A stretch of 64,000 nt of DNA from an uncultured Sulfitobacter sp. (GCA_937138475.1 CAKZPD010000016.1:62001-126000), one strand, 5' to 3'; positions 34,010-42,812 are shown, counted from the stretch's first letter. The notes: generated from the sequence alone by a model not told the origin. Numbers and translations: made by a program.

Positions 34010-34827
34010 CCGCGGGCGCAGCCTTGGATATCGACGGCATGGGTGCTGCCCAGCACGGTAATCCGCAGCTGGTTTCGATCAATCGCAATCGCCCCGTCTT
34101 GCGATCCAACCAAAAGCGCCGTGGCGATCAACGTATCACCGCTGCGCTGGGTTTCAGGCTCGCTTACCCAGATATCAGGCATACCGGTTTCCACAACCAC
34201 ATCTTCCGTGGCCCCAGCCCGCGGCAGCAGCATCCGCGCCGTCAGGCGCAGCCCATCAGGGGTCGCGCTTAGGCTGCATTTTGCACCGCGCAGCCCGGCC
34301 TCGCGGGCGGTAAACGGTTGCGAAGCAATGGCGGCGGCAATCGCCGGCACCGGCGTGCCACCGGTGTCTTGGACCACTTGGGCAAGGCGTTCTTGATGCG
34401 GCATACACACATCGCGGCACACGCCAATATCCAAACCCAGCCGCAGTGAAAGCGGCGCCGATGGATCCATCGGCGTGATCCGCACCGGAAGCACGACGCG
34501 GCCCTTGTAAACAATCGACCGCATACCTTGCAAAAAGATCACCTCGGGGGTGGGCCACAGAACCTCTGCGGTGCGAATGTTCTTCGAGCCGCCCCAGTCG
34601 AACTGAGGCGGAATGCCCGCATCACCGGGCGCCCGCCAATAAGTCTTCCAGCCTGGGCTTAACGTCAGTTCAACCCCGATCATTTGCGCCCCGTCCGCCG
34701 CAGTCCACCCCGGCAAAAGGCGCGCGCTGACCGGCGCATCTTGGGCAGAGGCGGCGATCGCGATCGCAAGCCATCCCATCAAGACAGAAAAGAGCCAAAA
34801 TATCCGCATGGGGATCTTCATGGACAT
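34006..34827 (-). CDS. Stand-alone DsbD alpha-like (thiol:disulfide interchange) periplasmic protein
   Basis: A 273-residue exported protein with an N-terminal signal peptide (IFWLFSVLMGWLAIAIAASAQ). It matches the N-terminal domain of DsbD (PF11412), which passes electrons to periplasmic substrates: GWKTYWRAPGDAGIPPQFDW, VLWPTPEVIFLQG and the redox-like Cys pair in IGVCRDVCMPHQ. The transmembrane and thioredoxin parts of full DsbD are absent. The start is uncertain: ATG at 34827 or 34821, or a TTG at 34845. It converges on the RND permease gene with a 4-bp overlap. Confidence 0.8.
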   Translation of the reverse strand: MSMKIPMRIFWLFSVLMGWLAIAIAASAQDAPVSARLLPGWTAADGAQMIGVELTLSPGWKTYWRAPGDAGIPPQFDWGGSKNIRTAEVLWPTPEVIFLQGMRSIVYKGRVVLPVRITPMDPSAPLSLRLGLDIGVCRDVCMPHQERLAQVVQDTGGTPVPAIAAAIASQPFTAREAGLRGAKCSLSATPDGLRLTARMLLPRAGATEDVVVETGMPDIWVSEPETQRSGDTLIATALLVGSQDGAIAIDRNQLRITVLGSTHAVDIQGCARG

Positions 34828-34917
34828 ATCGCGCTGTAATGCCAAGTCACAATGCGGTTAACCACTGGTGATGCCTGCCCTCTTGCGCGCGGCGGCGGCA
34901 GGCGCCATGCTGGGACC

Positions 34918-35502
34918 ATGGCCCGGACAAAAAAGATAAACCTGTCGCTGGATCTGACCGGCAAGCTGTTGGTGGCAATGCCCGGCATGTCCGATTCGCG
35001 CTTTGACCATTCGGTGGTGCTGGTTTGCGTACATTCCGATCAGGGCGCCATGGGGTTGGTGCTGAACAAGCCCAGCAGCGACGTCAGGATGAGCGACGTC
35101 TTGGATCAACTTGATATCGACCCAAGCACACATGCCCGCCCGCTGACCGTGCATTTCGGCGGCCCGGTGGAAACCGGGCGCGGTTTTGTGCTGCATTCGC
35201 TTGATTATACCTCAAGCTTGCATACGCTGAATGTGCAGGGCGGGTTCGGCATGACCGCCACCCTCGATATTCTGGAAGAACTGGCGCAGGGCGGTGGCCC
35301 AAATCGGGCGCTTATGATGCTTGGCTATGCGGGGTGGGGCCCCGGTCAGCTTGAAAACGAGATCGCCCACAATGGATGGCTGACCATTGATGCCAGCCCG
35401 GCACTGGTCTTTGATGAACCGCCGCTGACAAAATGGCAGGCCGCGCTTCAGTCGATCGGGGTCGATCCGCTGGGGCTGTCGGCCCATGCGGGACACGCCT
35501 GA
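34918..35502 (+). CDS. yqgE: YqgE/AlgH family protein
   Basis: A 194-residue member of the YqgE/AlgH family (PF02622). Conserved features are [40 protein letters not shown] (residues about 13-52), [36 protein letters not shown] and [14 protein letters not shown]. The molecular function is not established. In Pseudomonas AlgH was linked to regulation of alginate and virulence traits. The ATG at 34918 begins a clean family N-terminus. The gene is divergent from the DsbD-like gene and convergent with the Sua5 gene. Confidence 0.9.
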   Translation: MARTKKINLSLDLTGKLLVAMPGMSDSRFDHSVVLVCVHSDQGAMGLVLNKPSSDVRMSDVLDQLDIDPSTHARPLTVHFGGPVETGRGFVLHSLDYTSSLHTLNVQGGFGMTATLDILEELAQGGGPNRALMMLGYAGWGPGQLENEIAHNGWLTIDASPALVFDEPPLTKWQAALQSIGVDPLGLSAHAGHA

Positions 35503-35531
35503 CACCGCAACCCCCAAATACAAAGCCTTCC

Positions 35532-36476
35532 TTAACGCGGGGCCGCAGCCCGCTGTAGCCGGTCGTTGATCGCGGCCCCCAGGCCATCCCACGGGACCGG
35601 GGCAACGGCAATCGGGCGGCCCAGCTTGTCCAAACTATGCAGATGATCAAAAAGATTGGCCGCGGCCTCGCCAAGATCGCCGGTGGCCGAAAGGTTCAGA
35701 TCGCATGGCATGGCGCCGAACCCCAACAAGACCTCGCCCGGCGCGGCCTTTTGCGCGTTCAGACGCATCCGGGCCTGGGGGGCATAATGGCTGCTAAGCA
35801 TACCTGGCGCGGTGATTTCATCGCCGGTCGGGCGGGTCAAAGACAGGCCACCCAGCGTGGCTTCGATTTGTTCGGTGGGCACCCCACCGGCGCGTAACAA
35901 GACCGGCCGAGGCGTAAAACCGATGATGGTGCTTTCCAAACCGACCTGACAGGGGCCGGCGTCCAAAATTGCCGCAATTTTGCCATCCAGCCCCTGATGC
36001 ACATGCGCGGCTGTTGTGGGGCTGATCCGGCCAGACGGGTTGGCAGAAGGCGCCGCGACCGGGCCGCCAAAGGCCTGCAAAAGCTGTCGGGCCAAAGGGT
36101 GTGCCGGCACCCGGATCGCAACTGTATCCAGCCCGGCCGTCACCAATGACGACAACCCATGCCCCTTGCGCAGCGGCAAGACCAACGTCAGCGGTCCTGG
36201 CCAGAAACGGCGCGCAAGGGCCTGGGCCTGGTCGCCCCAGTCTGCAAAGTGCTGGGCCTGGGCAATATCGGGAACATGCACAATCAGCGGGTTGAAACTG
36301 GGCCGGCCCTTGGCCTGATAAATTGCGGCCACCGCCCCAGCATCGCGGGCATCTGCCCCCAGCCCGTAAACCGTTTCCGTGGCAAAGGCCACCAACCCGC
36401 CCCGGCGCAAAATATCTGCCGCCTGGGCAATTCCCTGGGCGGTGGGCGGCAGGGTTATGGTGGTTTGCTGGCTCAT
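35532..36476 (-). CDS. tsaC: L-threonylcarbamoyladenylate synthase (Sua5 type)
   Basis: A 314-residue Sua5-type enzyme that makes threonylcarbamoyl-AMP, the precursor of the t6A37 modification of tRNAs reading ANN codons. The YrdC domain covers residues about 12-195 (GGLVAFATETVYGLGADA, KGRPSFNPLIVHV, RFWPGPLTLVLP, VAIRVPAHP, PVAAPSANPSGRISPTTAAHV). The C-terminal Sua5 domain follows (PGMLSSHYAPQARMRLN). The ATG at 36476 gives the family N-terminus, while the frame is open further upstream without similarity. It converges with yqgE across a 29-bp gap lacking an obvious terminator. Confidence 0.93.
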   Translation of the reverse strand: MSQQTTITLPPTAQGIAQAADILRRGGLVAFATETVYGLGADARDAGAVAAIYQAKGRPSFNPLIVHVPDIAQAQHFADWGDQAQALARRFWPGPLTLVLPLRKGHGLSSLVTAGLDTVAIRVPAHPLARQLLQAFGGPVAAPSANPSGRISPTTAAHVHQGLDGKIAAILDAGPCQVGLESTIIGFTPRPVLLRAGGVPTEQIEATLGGLSLTRPTGDEITAPGMLSSHYAPQARMRLNAQKAAPGEVLLGFGAMPCDLNLSATGDLGEAAANLFDHLHSLDKLGRPIAVAPVPWDGLGAAINDRLQRAAAPR

Positions 36477-36600
36477 TTTGTGCTGTGACGCCGCGTTTTG
36501 GTTGCCGGTGATGGTTGCAAGGCCCATGATGCGGGCCATCAGCCCCATAGAGGATACGGTGCCGCTTGCCAAGCGCGCACCCACAAACCGGAGACCCCGC

Positions 36601-38316
36601 ATGCCGTATCGCGCCCCTTCAGACGATTTCATTTTCATGTTTGATCATGTGGTCAATCAGCATCAGGTGCGACAGACCGAACGCTTTGGCGAGGCCACAG
36701 ACGATCTGACACGCGCCATTCTGACCGAGGCCGCGAAACTGTCGGATGATGTCATGGCACCGCTTCAGCGCAATGGCGATTTGACGCCCGCCAAGCTTGA
36801 GAACGGCGTGGTCCGCACATCGCCCGGTTTTGCCGATGGATGGAAAGCGATTGCCGAAGGCGGCTGGATTGGCATGTCGGCCGACCCCGCGCATGGCGGC
36901 ATGGGGTTGCCGATGTCGCTGACCACTGCGGTCAATGACATGATGGCCGGGGCCTGCCTGTCGCTGCAACTGGCGCCGCTTATGTCTCAGGGGCAAATCG
37001 AAGCGATCGAGCATCATGCAAGCGATGCCATCAAGGCGCTGTATCTGCCCAAGTTGATTTCCGGCGAATGGACCGGAACAATGAACCTGACCGAGCCACA
37101 AGCCGGATCCGATGTTGGCGCGCTCAGCACCCGCGCCGAGGACAATGGCGATGGCAGCTATGCGATCAGCGGCCAAAAGATCTTTATCAGTTGGGGCGAT
37201 CACGATGTGGCCAGCAATGTCTGCCATCTGGTGCTGGCGCGCCTGCCCGGCGCCCCCAATGGCACAAAGGGGATTTCCCTGTTTCTGGTGCCCAAATATC
37301 TACCTGATGCCGACGGCAATCCCGGCAAGCGCAACGGCGTGAATGTGGTCAGCCTTGAGCACAAGCTGGGGCTGCACGGATCACCCACCGCCGTGATGCA
37401 ATTCGACGCGGCCACGGGTTGGTTGGTTGGCCCCGAACAGGGCGGCATGGCGGCCATGTTCACCATGATGAACAACGCCCGCCTGGGGGTTGGTGGTCAG
37501 GGGATCGGCACCGCCGAGGCCGCCTATCAGCACGCCCTTGGCTATGCGCTTGATCGCAAACAAGGCCGCAGCCCGGTGGCTGGCGGCACCGGCACCATCC
37601 TGGATCATGCCGATGTGCGCCGGATGCTGATGACGATGAAGGCAGATATCTTTGCCGCCCGCGCCATCGCGCTTAGCTGCGCGGTGGCGATCGACATGGC
37701 CCATGCAACAGGGGACAGCGATTGGAGCGCCCGCGCCGCGTTGCTGACGCCGATCACCAAGGCGTTCGGCACAGACACCGGCATCGCCGTGGCGGAAATG
37801 GGCGTTCAGGTGCATGGCGGCATGGGCTTTATCGAAGAAACAGGCGCCGCCCAATTCAGCCGCGATGTTCGCGTCACCGCCATTTATGAGGGCACCAACG
37901 GCATTCAGGCCATGGATCTTGTCGCCCGCAAGATGATGGACGGGGGCGAGGCCGCCAACCGTTTGATGGACGAAATCGAAGCAGATGCCGAGGCCGCCCG
38001 CGCCCACCTGCCCGAGCTGGCAGAGCCTGTCTGGCAGGCCTGCGAATCGCTGCGTGAAACCACCGAATGGCTTACGGCACAAAGCGATTTGAACACGCGT
38101 TTCGCCGGCGCGGTGCCTTATCTGCGGGCCTTTGCACGGGTCTTGGGCGGGCATTATCACCTGCGCGCCGCCATGGCAGACCCCAGCGGCGCGCGCGCCA
38201 AGCTGGCGCGGTTTTATATACGGGCCTTGCTGCCGGAACATGCGGGGCTTTTGGCGCACACCCAGACCGGGGCGGACGATCTTTACGCCCTCAGCGCTGA
38301 TGAATTGGCCGCCTGA
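36601..38316 (+). CDS. Acyl-CoA dehydrogenase, large DmdC-like type
   Basis: A 571-residue FAD-dependent acyl-CoA dehydrogenase with the extra C-terminal domain (PF12806) found in 3-methylmercaptopropionyl-CoA dehydrogenase (DmdC) and related enzymes. Key blocks are MNLTEPQAGSDVGALSTRA, KIFISWGDHD, VQVHGGMGFIEETGAAQFSRDVRVTAIYEGTNGIQAMDLV, where the Glu of YEGTNG is the expected catalytic base. The start at 36601 gives MPYRAPSDDFIFMFDHV, a typical family N-terminus. The following MBL hydrolase overlaps by one base. Whether it acts in DMSP demethylation or fatty-acid oxidation cannot be decided, since no dmdA, dmdB or dmdD is in the window. Confidence 0.88.
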   Translation: MPYRAPSDDFIFMFDHVVNQHQVRQTERFGEATDDLTRAILTEAAKLSDDVMAPLQRNGDLTPAKLENGVVRTSPGFADGWKAIAEGGWIGMSADPAHGGMGLPMSLTTAVNDMMAGACLSLQLAPLMSQGQIEAIEHHASDAIKALYLPKLISGEWTGTMNLTEPQAGSDVGALSTRAEDNGDGSYAISGQKIFISWGDHDVASNVCHLVLARLPGAPNGTKGISLFLVPKYLPDADGNPGKRNGVNVVSLEHKLGLHGSPTAVMQFDAATGWLVGPEQGGMAAMFTMMNNARLGVGGQGIGTAEAAYQHALGYALDRKQGRSPVAGGTGTILDHADVRRMLMTMKADIFAARAIALSCAVAIDMAHATGDSDWSARAALLTPITKAFGTDTGIAVAEMGVQVHGGMGFIEETGAAQFSRDVRVTAIYEGTNGIQAMDLVARKMMDGGEAANRLMDEIEADAEAARAHLPELAEPVWQACESLRETTEWLTAQSDLNTRFAGAVPYLRAFARVLGGHYHLRAAMADPSGARAKLARFYIRALLPEHAGLLAHTQTGADDLYALSADELAA

Positions 38317-39359
38317 TGAAAGACCAAGCCCGCGCCGGCCTGCATTATCCGCACGAAGCCCCGCCCGAACCGGGCGCGGCAATCGAAATTGCCGCCGGCG
38401 TTCTGTGGATGCGCCTGCCTCTGCCGATGAAGCTGGATCACGTCAACGTCTATGCCCTGGATGATGGCGACAGCTGGACGATCATCGATACCGGCTTTGC
38501 GACCAAGACCACCAAGGCGATCTGGCAGCGGCTGCTGGATGGGCCGCTGGCGGGCAAGCCGGTCGGGCGGGTTGTTGTCACCCATCACCACCCCGATCAC
38601 ATCGGCCTTGCCGGGTGGTTCCAAACCCAGCATGGCGCCGAATTGGTCACCACCCGCACCGCGTGGTTGATGGGCCGGATGCTGACCCTGGACGAACAAA
38701 CGGCTTCGACCCCCGAGACCCTTGATTTCTATCGCAAGGCCGGGATGGACGCCGCCCGGTTGCACGCCCGCGCAACCGAACGCCCGTTCAACTTTGCCGA
38801 TGTCGTCGCCGCCCTGCCTGTCGGCTATACGCGCATTCAGCAAGGCCAGTCGATCACGATGGGTGGCCGCCGCTGGGACATTCATATGGGCAACGGCCAT
38901 GCCCCCGAACACGCCACCTTCTGGAGCCAAGACGACGCGCTGGTTATCGCCGGCGATCAGATATTGCCGTCAATCAGCCCAAACATAGGCGTTTACCCCA
39001 CCGAACCCATGGCCGACCCAATTTCAGAGTGGCTCGAGGCCTGCGAACGTCTGGCCCCCATGGCCCGCGAGGACCATCTGGTTCTGGGCGGGCACAAACT
39101 GCCCTTTACCGGGTTGCCCCTGCGTATGCAGCATCTGATCGACAATCATCACAGCGCCTTGGCCCGACTGCTTGAGACGTTAGACAGCCCAAAGACCGCG
39201 CCAGATTGCTTTGGCACATTGTTCAAGCGCACGATAGGCGATGCCGAATACGGTCTGGCCTTGGTCGAATCGCTGGCCCACCTAAGCCACCTTTATCTGC
39301 ATGGGCAGGCCACGCGCCACACACGGTCTGACGGTGCTTGGGTGTTTGCGGCCAAATAA
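38316..39359 (+). CDS. MBL-fold metallo-hydrolase
   Basis: A 347-residue metallo-beta-lactamase fold hydrolase. The metal site is THHHPDHIGLAG (residues about 89-100). Further landmarks are NGHAPEHATFW, VIAGDQILPSISPNIGVYP and the late LGGHKLPFTG. The C-terminal part resembles the winged-helix extension of glyoxalase II-like family members. The ATG overlaps the TGA stop of the acyl-CoA dehydrogenase (TGATG), so they are translated together. A thioesterase-like or lactonase role linked to acyl-CoA metabolism is possible, but the substrate is unknown. Confidence 0.85.
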   Translation: MKDQARAGLHYPHEAPPEPGAAIEIAAGVLWMRLPLPMKLDHVNVYALDDGDSWTIIDTGFATKTTKAIWQRLLDGPLAGKPVGRVVVTHHHPDHIGLAGWFQTQHGAELVTTRTAWLMGRMLTLDEQTASTPETLDFYRKAGMDAARLHARATERPFNFADVVAALPVGYTRIQQGQSITMGGRRWDIHMGNGHAPEHATFWSQDDALVIAGDQILPSISPNIGVYPTEPMADPISEWLEACERLAPMAREDHLVLGGHKLPFTGLPLRMQHLIDNHHSALARLLETLDSPKTAPDCFGTLFKRTIGDAEYGLALVESLAHLSHLYLHGQATRHTRSDGAWVFAAK

Positions 39360-39461
39360 ACATCCCAGCCATTTTGACGCATCAATGCGTTTGATGGCGT
39401 GACACGGAGCCCGAAATCCAGTAGTCAGCGCCAAACGCATCTAAACAAGGAACTGCACGAC

Positions 39462-39596
39462 ATGGCAGAACATAAGCACGGCGAGATGGACATCGAGGTC
39501 CAAGAGAAAACCTTTGACGGTTTCATGCGCTTCACAACCTGGTCCGTGGTTGTCATCTTGTTGATCCTGGTCGGCCTGGCCATCTTCCGCGTCTAA
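39462..39596 (+). CDS. aa3-type cytochrome c oxidase subunit IV
   Basis: A 44-residue protein, MAEHKHGEMDIEVQEKTFDG then FMRFTTWSVVVILLILVGLAIFRV. It is a single-span membrane protein with a short soluble N-terminus, matching the bacterial aa3 cytochrome oxidase subunit IV family (PF07835) found in Rhodobacter and Paracoccus. The ATG at 39462 has AAGGA 9 nt upstream. The other oxidase subunits are not in the window. The lipoprotein gene follows 34 bp later on the same strand. Confidence 0.88.
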   Translation: MAEHKHGEMDIEVQEKTFDGFMRFTTWSVVVILLILVGLAIFRV

Positions 39597-39630
39597 GCGG
39601 ATCGGATTGAACGGCTTAAGGGGGAACGCT

Positions 39631-40230
39631 GTGCGCCGCGTCTTTGGTCTTGTTGCGATGGCCCTGTTATTGTTGGGCTGCACGGTGCCCCCCGATCCAC
39701 AAAGCACCCAAGCCGAGATCGAAGCCCGCGCCTATCGCGCGCCGGGACCGAAATCCATCACCGTCATCACCATGATCAACAATCAGACCGGCAGCGGTGG
39801 CCATTCGGCGCTGATGATCAATGGGTCTCAGAGGGTGATCTTTGACCCCGCCGGATCGTTTCGCGACCCCAGAGTGGTCGAACGCGGCGACGTGATCTAT
39901 GGGATCACCCCCGCATGGGAACGGGCCTACAAAAGCGCACACGCCCGCAGCACCTATCATGTTGTGCTGCAAACCATCCCCGTCAGCCCAGAACAGGCCG
40001 AAGCCGCCCTTGGGCTGGCCATCGACAACGGGCCTGTGGCCAAATCCTATTGCGCCAATGCCACCACGCATCTTTTGCGACAGGTTCCAGGGTTCCAAGA
40101 CATAAATGTGACCTTTTTCCCCAAACGCCTGATGCAACAGATTTCCTTGCGACCGGATGTGGAAACCGAACGTTATTATGAAAACGATGCAGGCGACATT
40201 CTGGATGGCGTCGCCGCCGAGGTGTTTTAG
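39631..40230 (+). CDS. Lipoprotein with a permuted papain-like (NlpC/P60 or LRAT-type) look
   Basis: A 199-residue protein with a lipobox (VFGLVAMALLLLGC) near residue 18, so it should be exported and lipidated. The GTG at 39631 has AAGGGGGA just upstream and is preferred over a TTG eight codons earlier. The body has a GGHSALMI segment (around residue 60), then DPAGSFRD, GDVIYG and SYCANATTHLLRQVPGF (around residue 145). A His followed later by a Cys is the order seen in circularly permuted papain-fold proteins such as YiiX and LRAT-like families. I cannot name the family. The 3' end overlaps azlD by 4 bp (convergent). Confidence 0.65.
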   Translation: MRRVFGLVAMALLLLGCTVPPDPQSTQAEIEARAYRAPGPKSITVITMINNQTGSGGHSALMINGSQRVIFDPAGSFRDPRVVERGDVIYGITPAWERAYKSAHARSTYHVVLQTIPVSPEQAEAALGLAIDNGPVAKSYCANATTHLLRQVPGFQDINVTFFPKRLMQQISLRPDVETERYYENDAGDILDGVAAEVF

Positions 40231-40553
40231 CCCAACAAGTAAAGCATCGCGAACAACGTGCCGCCGCCTGCGAACATCGCCGCAAAGACGTTCTTGGTCC
40301 ACAATCCGATCACCAAAGTAACCGCCGCCGCAGACAACCGCGCCGGATCAGGGGCGCCGCCCGTCGCGCTGGGCCATACCACAGCGGGCGCAAAAAGCGC
40401 CGGCAAGACTGCAACCGCGGTATAGCGCAAATGCCGCAGCACCCAGGCCGGCATCGGACGGCTGCCGATTATGCCGGTAAAGGCGAACCGAAAGCCAAAG
40501 CTGCCCAGGCCCAATCCCAAAATAACAATCCAAAGCGATTGGCTGTCAATCAT
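40227..40553 (-). CDS. azlD: AzlD branched-chain amino-acid exporter small subunit
   Basis: A 108-residue protein with three or four hydrophobic segments and the AzlD-family (PF05437) feature GFRFAFTGIIGSRPMPAWVLRHLRYTAVAVLPALFAPAV. It is encoded directly after azlC with a 4-bp overlap (40550-40553). AzlC and AzlD together export branched-chain amino acids or analogues such as 4-azaleucine in Bacillus. Its 3' end overlaps the convergent lipoprotein gene by 4 bp. Confidence 0.88.
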   Translation of the reverse strand: MIDSQSLWIVILGLGLGSFGFRFAFTGIIGSRPMPAWVLRHLRYTAVAVLPALFAPAVVWPSATGGAPDPARLSAAAVTLVIGLWTKNVFAAMFAGGGTLFAMLYLLG

Positions 40554-41269
40554 ACCGGAACCTCTTGTTTGCGCTCTTGGCGGGCTTCAACCTGTGCCCC
40601 AGCCATCATTCCGGCAAGACCGGCAATGATCAGCCCCAGCGAATATGGAACCCCTGCGGCCAGCAAGCTGGTGATGATCGCAACCAAGGCCGCCACCAGA
40701 TGCGCCCGTGTGCGCAACATCGGCGCGACCAGCGCCAAAAAGGTGATGGGCAAGGCGAAATCAAGGGCCCAGGCCTCGGGGATTTGGGCGCCCAGCAACG
40801 CGCCAAGCAAGGTGCAGCCATACCAGAACGGCGCCACCGGCGTGGCGGTTCCCGCAAAATACGCCATCCTTTGCGGCACGGTCATCTGGGGGGCCTTTTC
40901 GTATTGGGCAAGCGCGCAGGCATAGGTCTGATCAACGGTGAAATAGGCCGCCAAAGCCCGCTGCCAAAGCGGCGCGGCACCGATATAGGGCGTCAACGAG
41001 GCCGAATACATCGCCATGCGCAAATTGACCGCCAAAGCCGATGCCAACACAATCAGGGTTGGCACATCCTCAGCCATCAGTTGCAGTGCGGTAAATTGCG
41101 CCGCCCCGGCGATCACCACGATGGAAAACACCAAGGTCTCATAGACCTTCAAGCCGGCCTCGGTTGCCAAGACGCCGAACAACATCGCGAAGGGCGCAAT
41201 CATCAAGACAAACGGCCCCCCGTCGCGGACGCCTTTCCAATAGGCGGATTTGGTGGTGGTGAAGCTCAT
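40550..41269 (-). CDS. azlC: AzlC family exporter large subunit
   Basis: A 239-residue inner-membrane protein with about six or seven hydrophobic segments, of the AzlC family (PF03591). Visible family blocks are GPFVLMIAPFAMLFGVLATEAGL, FSIVVIAGAAQFTALQLMAEDVPTLIVLASALAVNLRMAMYSASLTPYIG and YFTVDQTYACALAQYE. It is coupled to azlD by an ATGA overlap and is divergent from fdhD, with a 47-bp gap that must hold both promoters. Substrate likely branched-chain amino acids. Confidence 0.9.
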   Translation of the reverse strand: MSFTTTKSAYWKGVRDGGPFVLMIAPFAMLFGVLATEAGLKVYETLVFSIVVIAGAAQFTALQLMAEDVPTLIVLASALAVNLRMAMYSASLTPYIGAAPLWQRALAAYFTVDQTYACALAQYEKAPQMTVPQRMAYFAGTATPVAPFWYGCTLLGALLGAQIPEAWALDFALPITFLALVAPMLRTRAHLVAALVAIITSLLAAGVPYSLGLIIAGLAGMMAGAQVEARQERKQEVPV

Positions 41270-41316
41270 GCGATGCCCTTAAATATGATCCAAGCGATAA
41301 CTTTGATCTCGGGGGA

Positions 41317-42207
41317 ATGCAATTGGCGAAACTCAGCGACAGTGGCGGCTATCTGATTGCGCCCGATCCGGCGTTGGCGCGTTTAACCCGGCGTGTCGAA
41401 GGCATTGACCACCTTGGCCAGCAAACCACGTTGAATGTGGTCGAAGAACGCCCCCTGACGATCTTTTTGAACGCACAGGAAATTGTCACTGCCATGACCA
41501 TTGGCGATTATCCACAATACCTTGCGCTGGGTTTTTTGCGCAACCAGGGGATGCTGTCTGCCGACGATGACATCACCGGCGTCGATTACGATGAGGAACT
41601 GGAAACCGTTATCGTCCGCACAAGGCGCAAAACAAACTATGAAGAAAAGATGCGCAAGAAAACCCGCACCAGCGGCTGCGCCGTCGGCACGGTTTTTGGC
41701 GACATGATGGAAGAGCTGTCGGGCATTTGCCTGCCGCAAACCCCGGTCAGGGCTTCGTGGCTTTATCGTCTCAGCGCCCAGATCAACCGCACCCCTTCGC
41801 TTTATCTCGAGGCGGGGGCCATTCATGGCAGTGTGCTGTGTGCGCAAGATCGCCCTTTGGTCTATATGGAAGACGTGGGCCGCCACAATGCTGTTGACAA
41901 AATCGCCGGCTGGATGCTGTCACATGAACAAAACGCCGATGACAAGATCTTATATACGACCGGGCGCCTGACCTCCGAGATGGTGATGAAAACCGCGATG
42001 ATGGGGATACCGGTTCTGGTCTCAAGGTCCGGCTTTACCGCCTGGGGGGTGGAAATCGCCCAGCAGGTCGGACTGACCCTGATCGGGCGGCTGCGCGGAC
42101 AGCGCTTTGTCTGTCTTGCCGGCGATGCCCGGCTTGAGCGCGACATAGACCCCTCGGCCATCGAAAATGAGCCAAAGCGCGCCGGCCGCAAGGGGGCAAG
42201 CGAATGA
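41317..42207 (+). CDS. fdhD: Sulfurtransferase FdhD (formate dehydrogenase accessory)
   Basis: A 296-residue FdhD protein, which transfers sulphur to the molybdenum cofactor for formate dehydrogenase. The Cys motif is RTSGCAVGTVFG, with one Cys where E. coli has CxxC. Only the first Cys is known to be essential. Other landmarks are GFLRNQGML, EDVGRHNAVDKIAGW, YTTGRLTSEMVMKTAMMGIPVLVSRSGFTAWGVEIA and LAGDARLER. The annotated ATG has GGGGG only 1 nt upstream. A TTG two codons later (41323) has better spacing and may be the true start. It leads the moco operon fdhD-mobA-mobB-moeA. Confidence 0.92.
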   Translation: MQLAKLSDSGGYLIAPDPALARLTRRVEGIDHLGQQTTLNVVEERPLTIFLNAQEIVTAMTIGDYPQYLALGFLRNQGMLSADDDITGVDYDEELETVIVRTRRKTNYEEKMRKKTRTSGCAVGTVFGDMMEELSGICLPQTPVRASWLYRLSAQINRTPSLYLEAGAIHGSVLCAQDRPLVYMEDVGRHNAVDKIAGWMLSHEQNADDKILYTTGRLTSEMVMKTAMMGIPVLVSRSGFTAWGVEIAQQVGLTLIGRLRGQRFVCLAGDARLERDIDPSAIENEPKRAGRKGASE

Positions 42208-42812
42208 AACAACCGTTGGGGGTGATCCTTGCCGGCGGCCAGGCGCGCCGAATGGGCGGCGGGGACAAAGGGCTGCTGACGCTGGGCGGGCAAAGCCTGC
42301 TGGGTCGGGTTATCGACCGGCTGTCCCCCCAGGTTGCAGGGCTGGCGATCAATGCCAATGGCGATCCGGCGCGGTTTGCATCCTTTGGTCTGCCGGTGCT
42401 GCCCGACAGCATCCCCGATTACGCCGGTCCCTTGGCGGGGGTTTTGGCCGGGCTGGACTGGGCGGCCAAGCAGGGCTTTGACAGCATCGTGACCGCCGCA
42501 GCCGATACCCCGTTCTTTCCCTGCGATCTCACCCCCCGTCTGCAATTGGCCGCCGAAGGCATGGCCGCGCCGCTTGCATTGGCCGCCACCCATGATCCGC
42601 ACGACGGCAATCAGCGCCATCCGACATTCGGCCTGTGGCCTGTCGCCCTGCGCGACGACCTGCGGCATGCCCTTGGCGCCGGCCTGCGCAAAGTCGTGCT
42701 TTGGACCGGCCAGCATGACGGGCGCATGGCCCTGTTTGACACCGGCACGCCAGATCCGTTTTTCAATGTGAACACCCCCCAAGACCTTGCTATCGCAAAG
42801 GGATACTTATGA
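42204..42812 (+). CDS. mobA: Molybdenum cofactor guanylyltransferase MobA
   Basis: A 202-residue MobA that joins GMP to molybdopterin, making the bis-MGD form used by formate dehydrogenase and nitrate or DMSO reductases. The GTP-binding loop is VILAGGQARRMGGGDKGLLTLGG (residues about 7-29). The later AAADTPFFP and RHPTFGLWPV segments also fit. It overlaps fdhD by 4 bp and mobB by 4 bp, both as ATGA, so translation is coupled. Confidence 0.93.
   Translation: MKQPLGVILAGGQARRMGGGDKGLLTLGGQSLLGRVIDRLSPQVAGLAINANGDPARFASFGLPVLPDSIPDYAGPLAGVLAGLDWAAKQGFDSIVTAAADTPFFPCDLTPRLQLAAEGMAAPLALAATHDPHDGNQRHPTFGLWPVALRDDLRHALGAGLRKVVLWTGQHDGRMALFDTGTPDPFFNVNTPQDLAIAKGYL

Noticed and set aside
36601-39359. 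Calling the acyl-CoA dehydrogenase / MBL pair a DMSP demethylation operon
   Set aside because: The dehydrogenase resembles DmdC in size and domain layout, but dmdA, dmdB and dmdD are absent and many fatty acyl-CoA dehydrogenases share these traits.
39377-39390. Palindrome ACGCATCAATGCGT before the cytochrome oxidase subunit IV gene as a terminator
   Set aside because: The stem is 6 bp with a 2-nt loop and has only three T after it. It may be a protein-binding site, but there is no further support.
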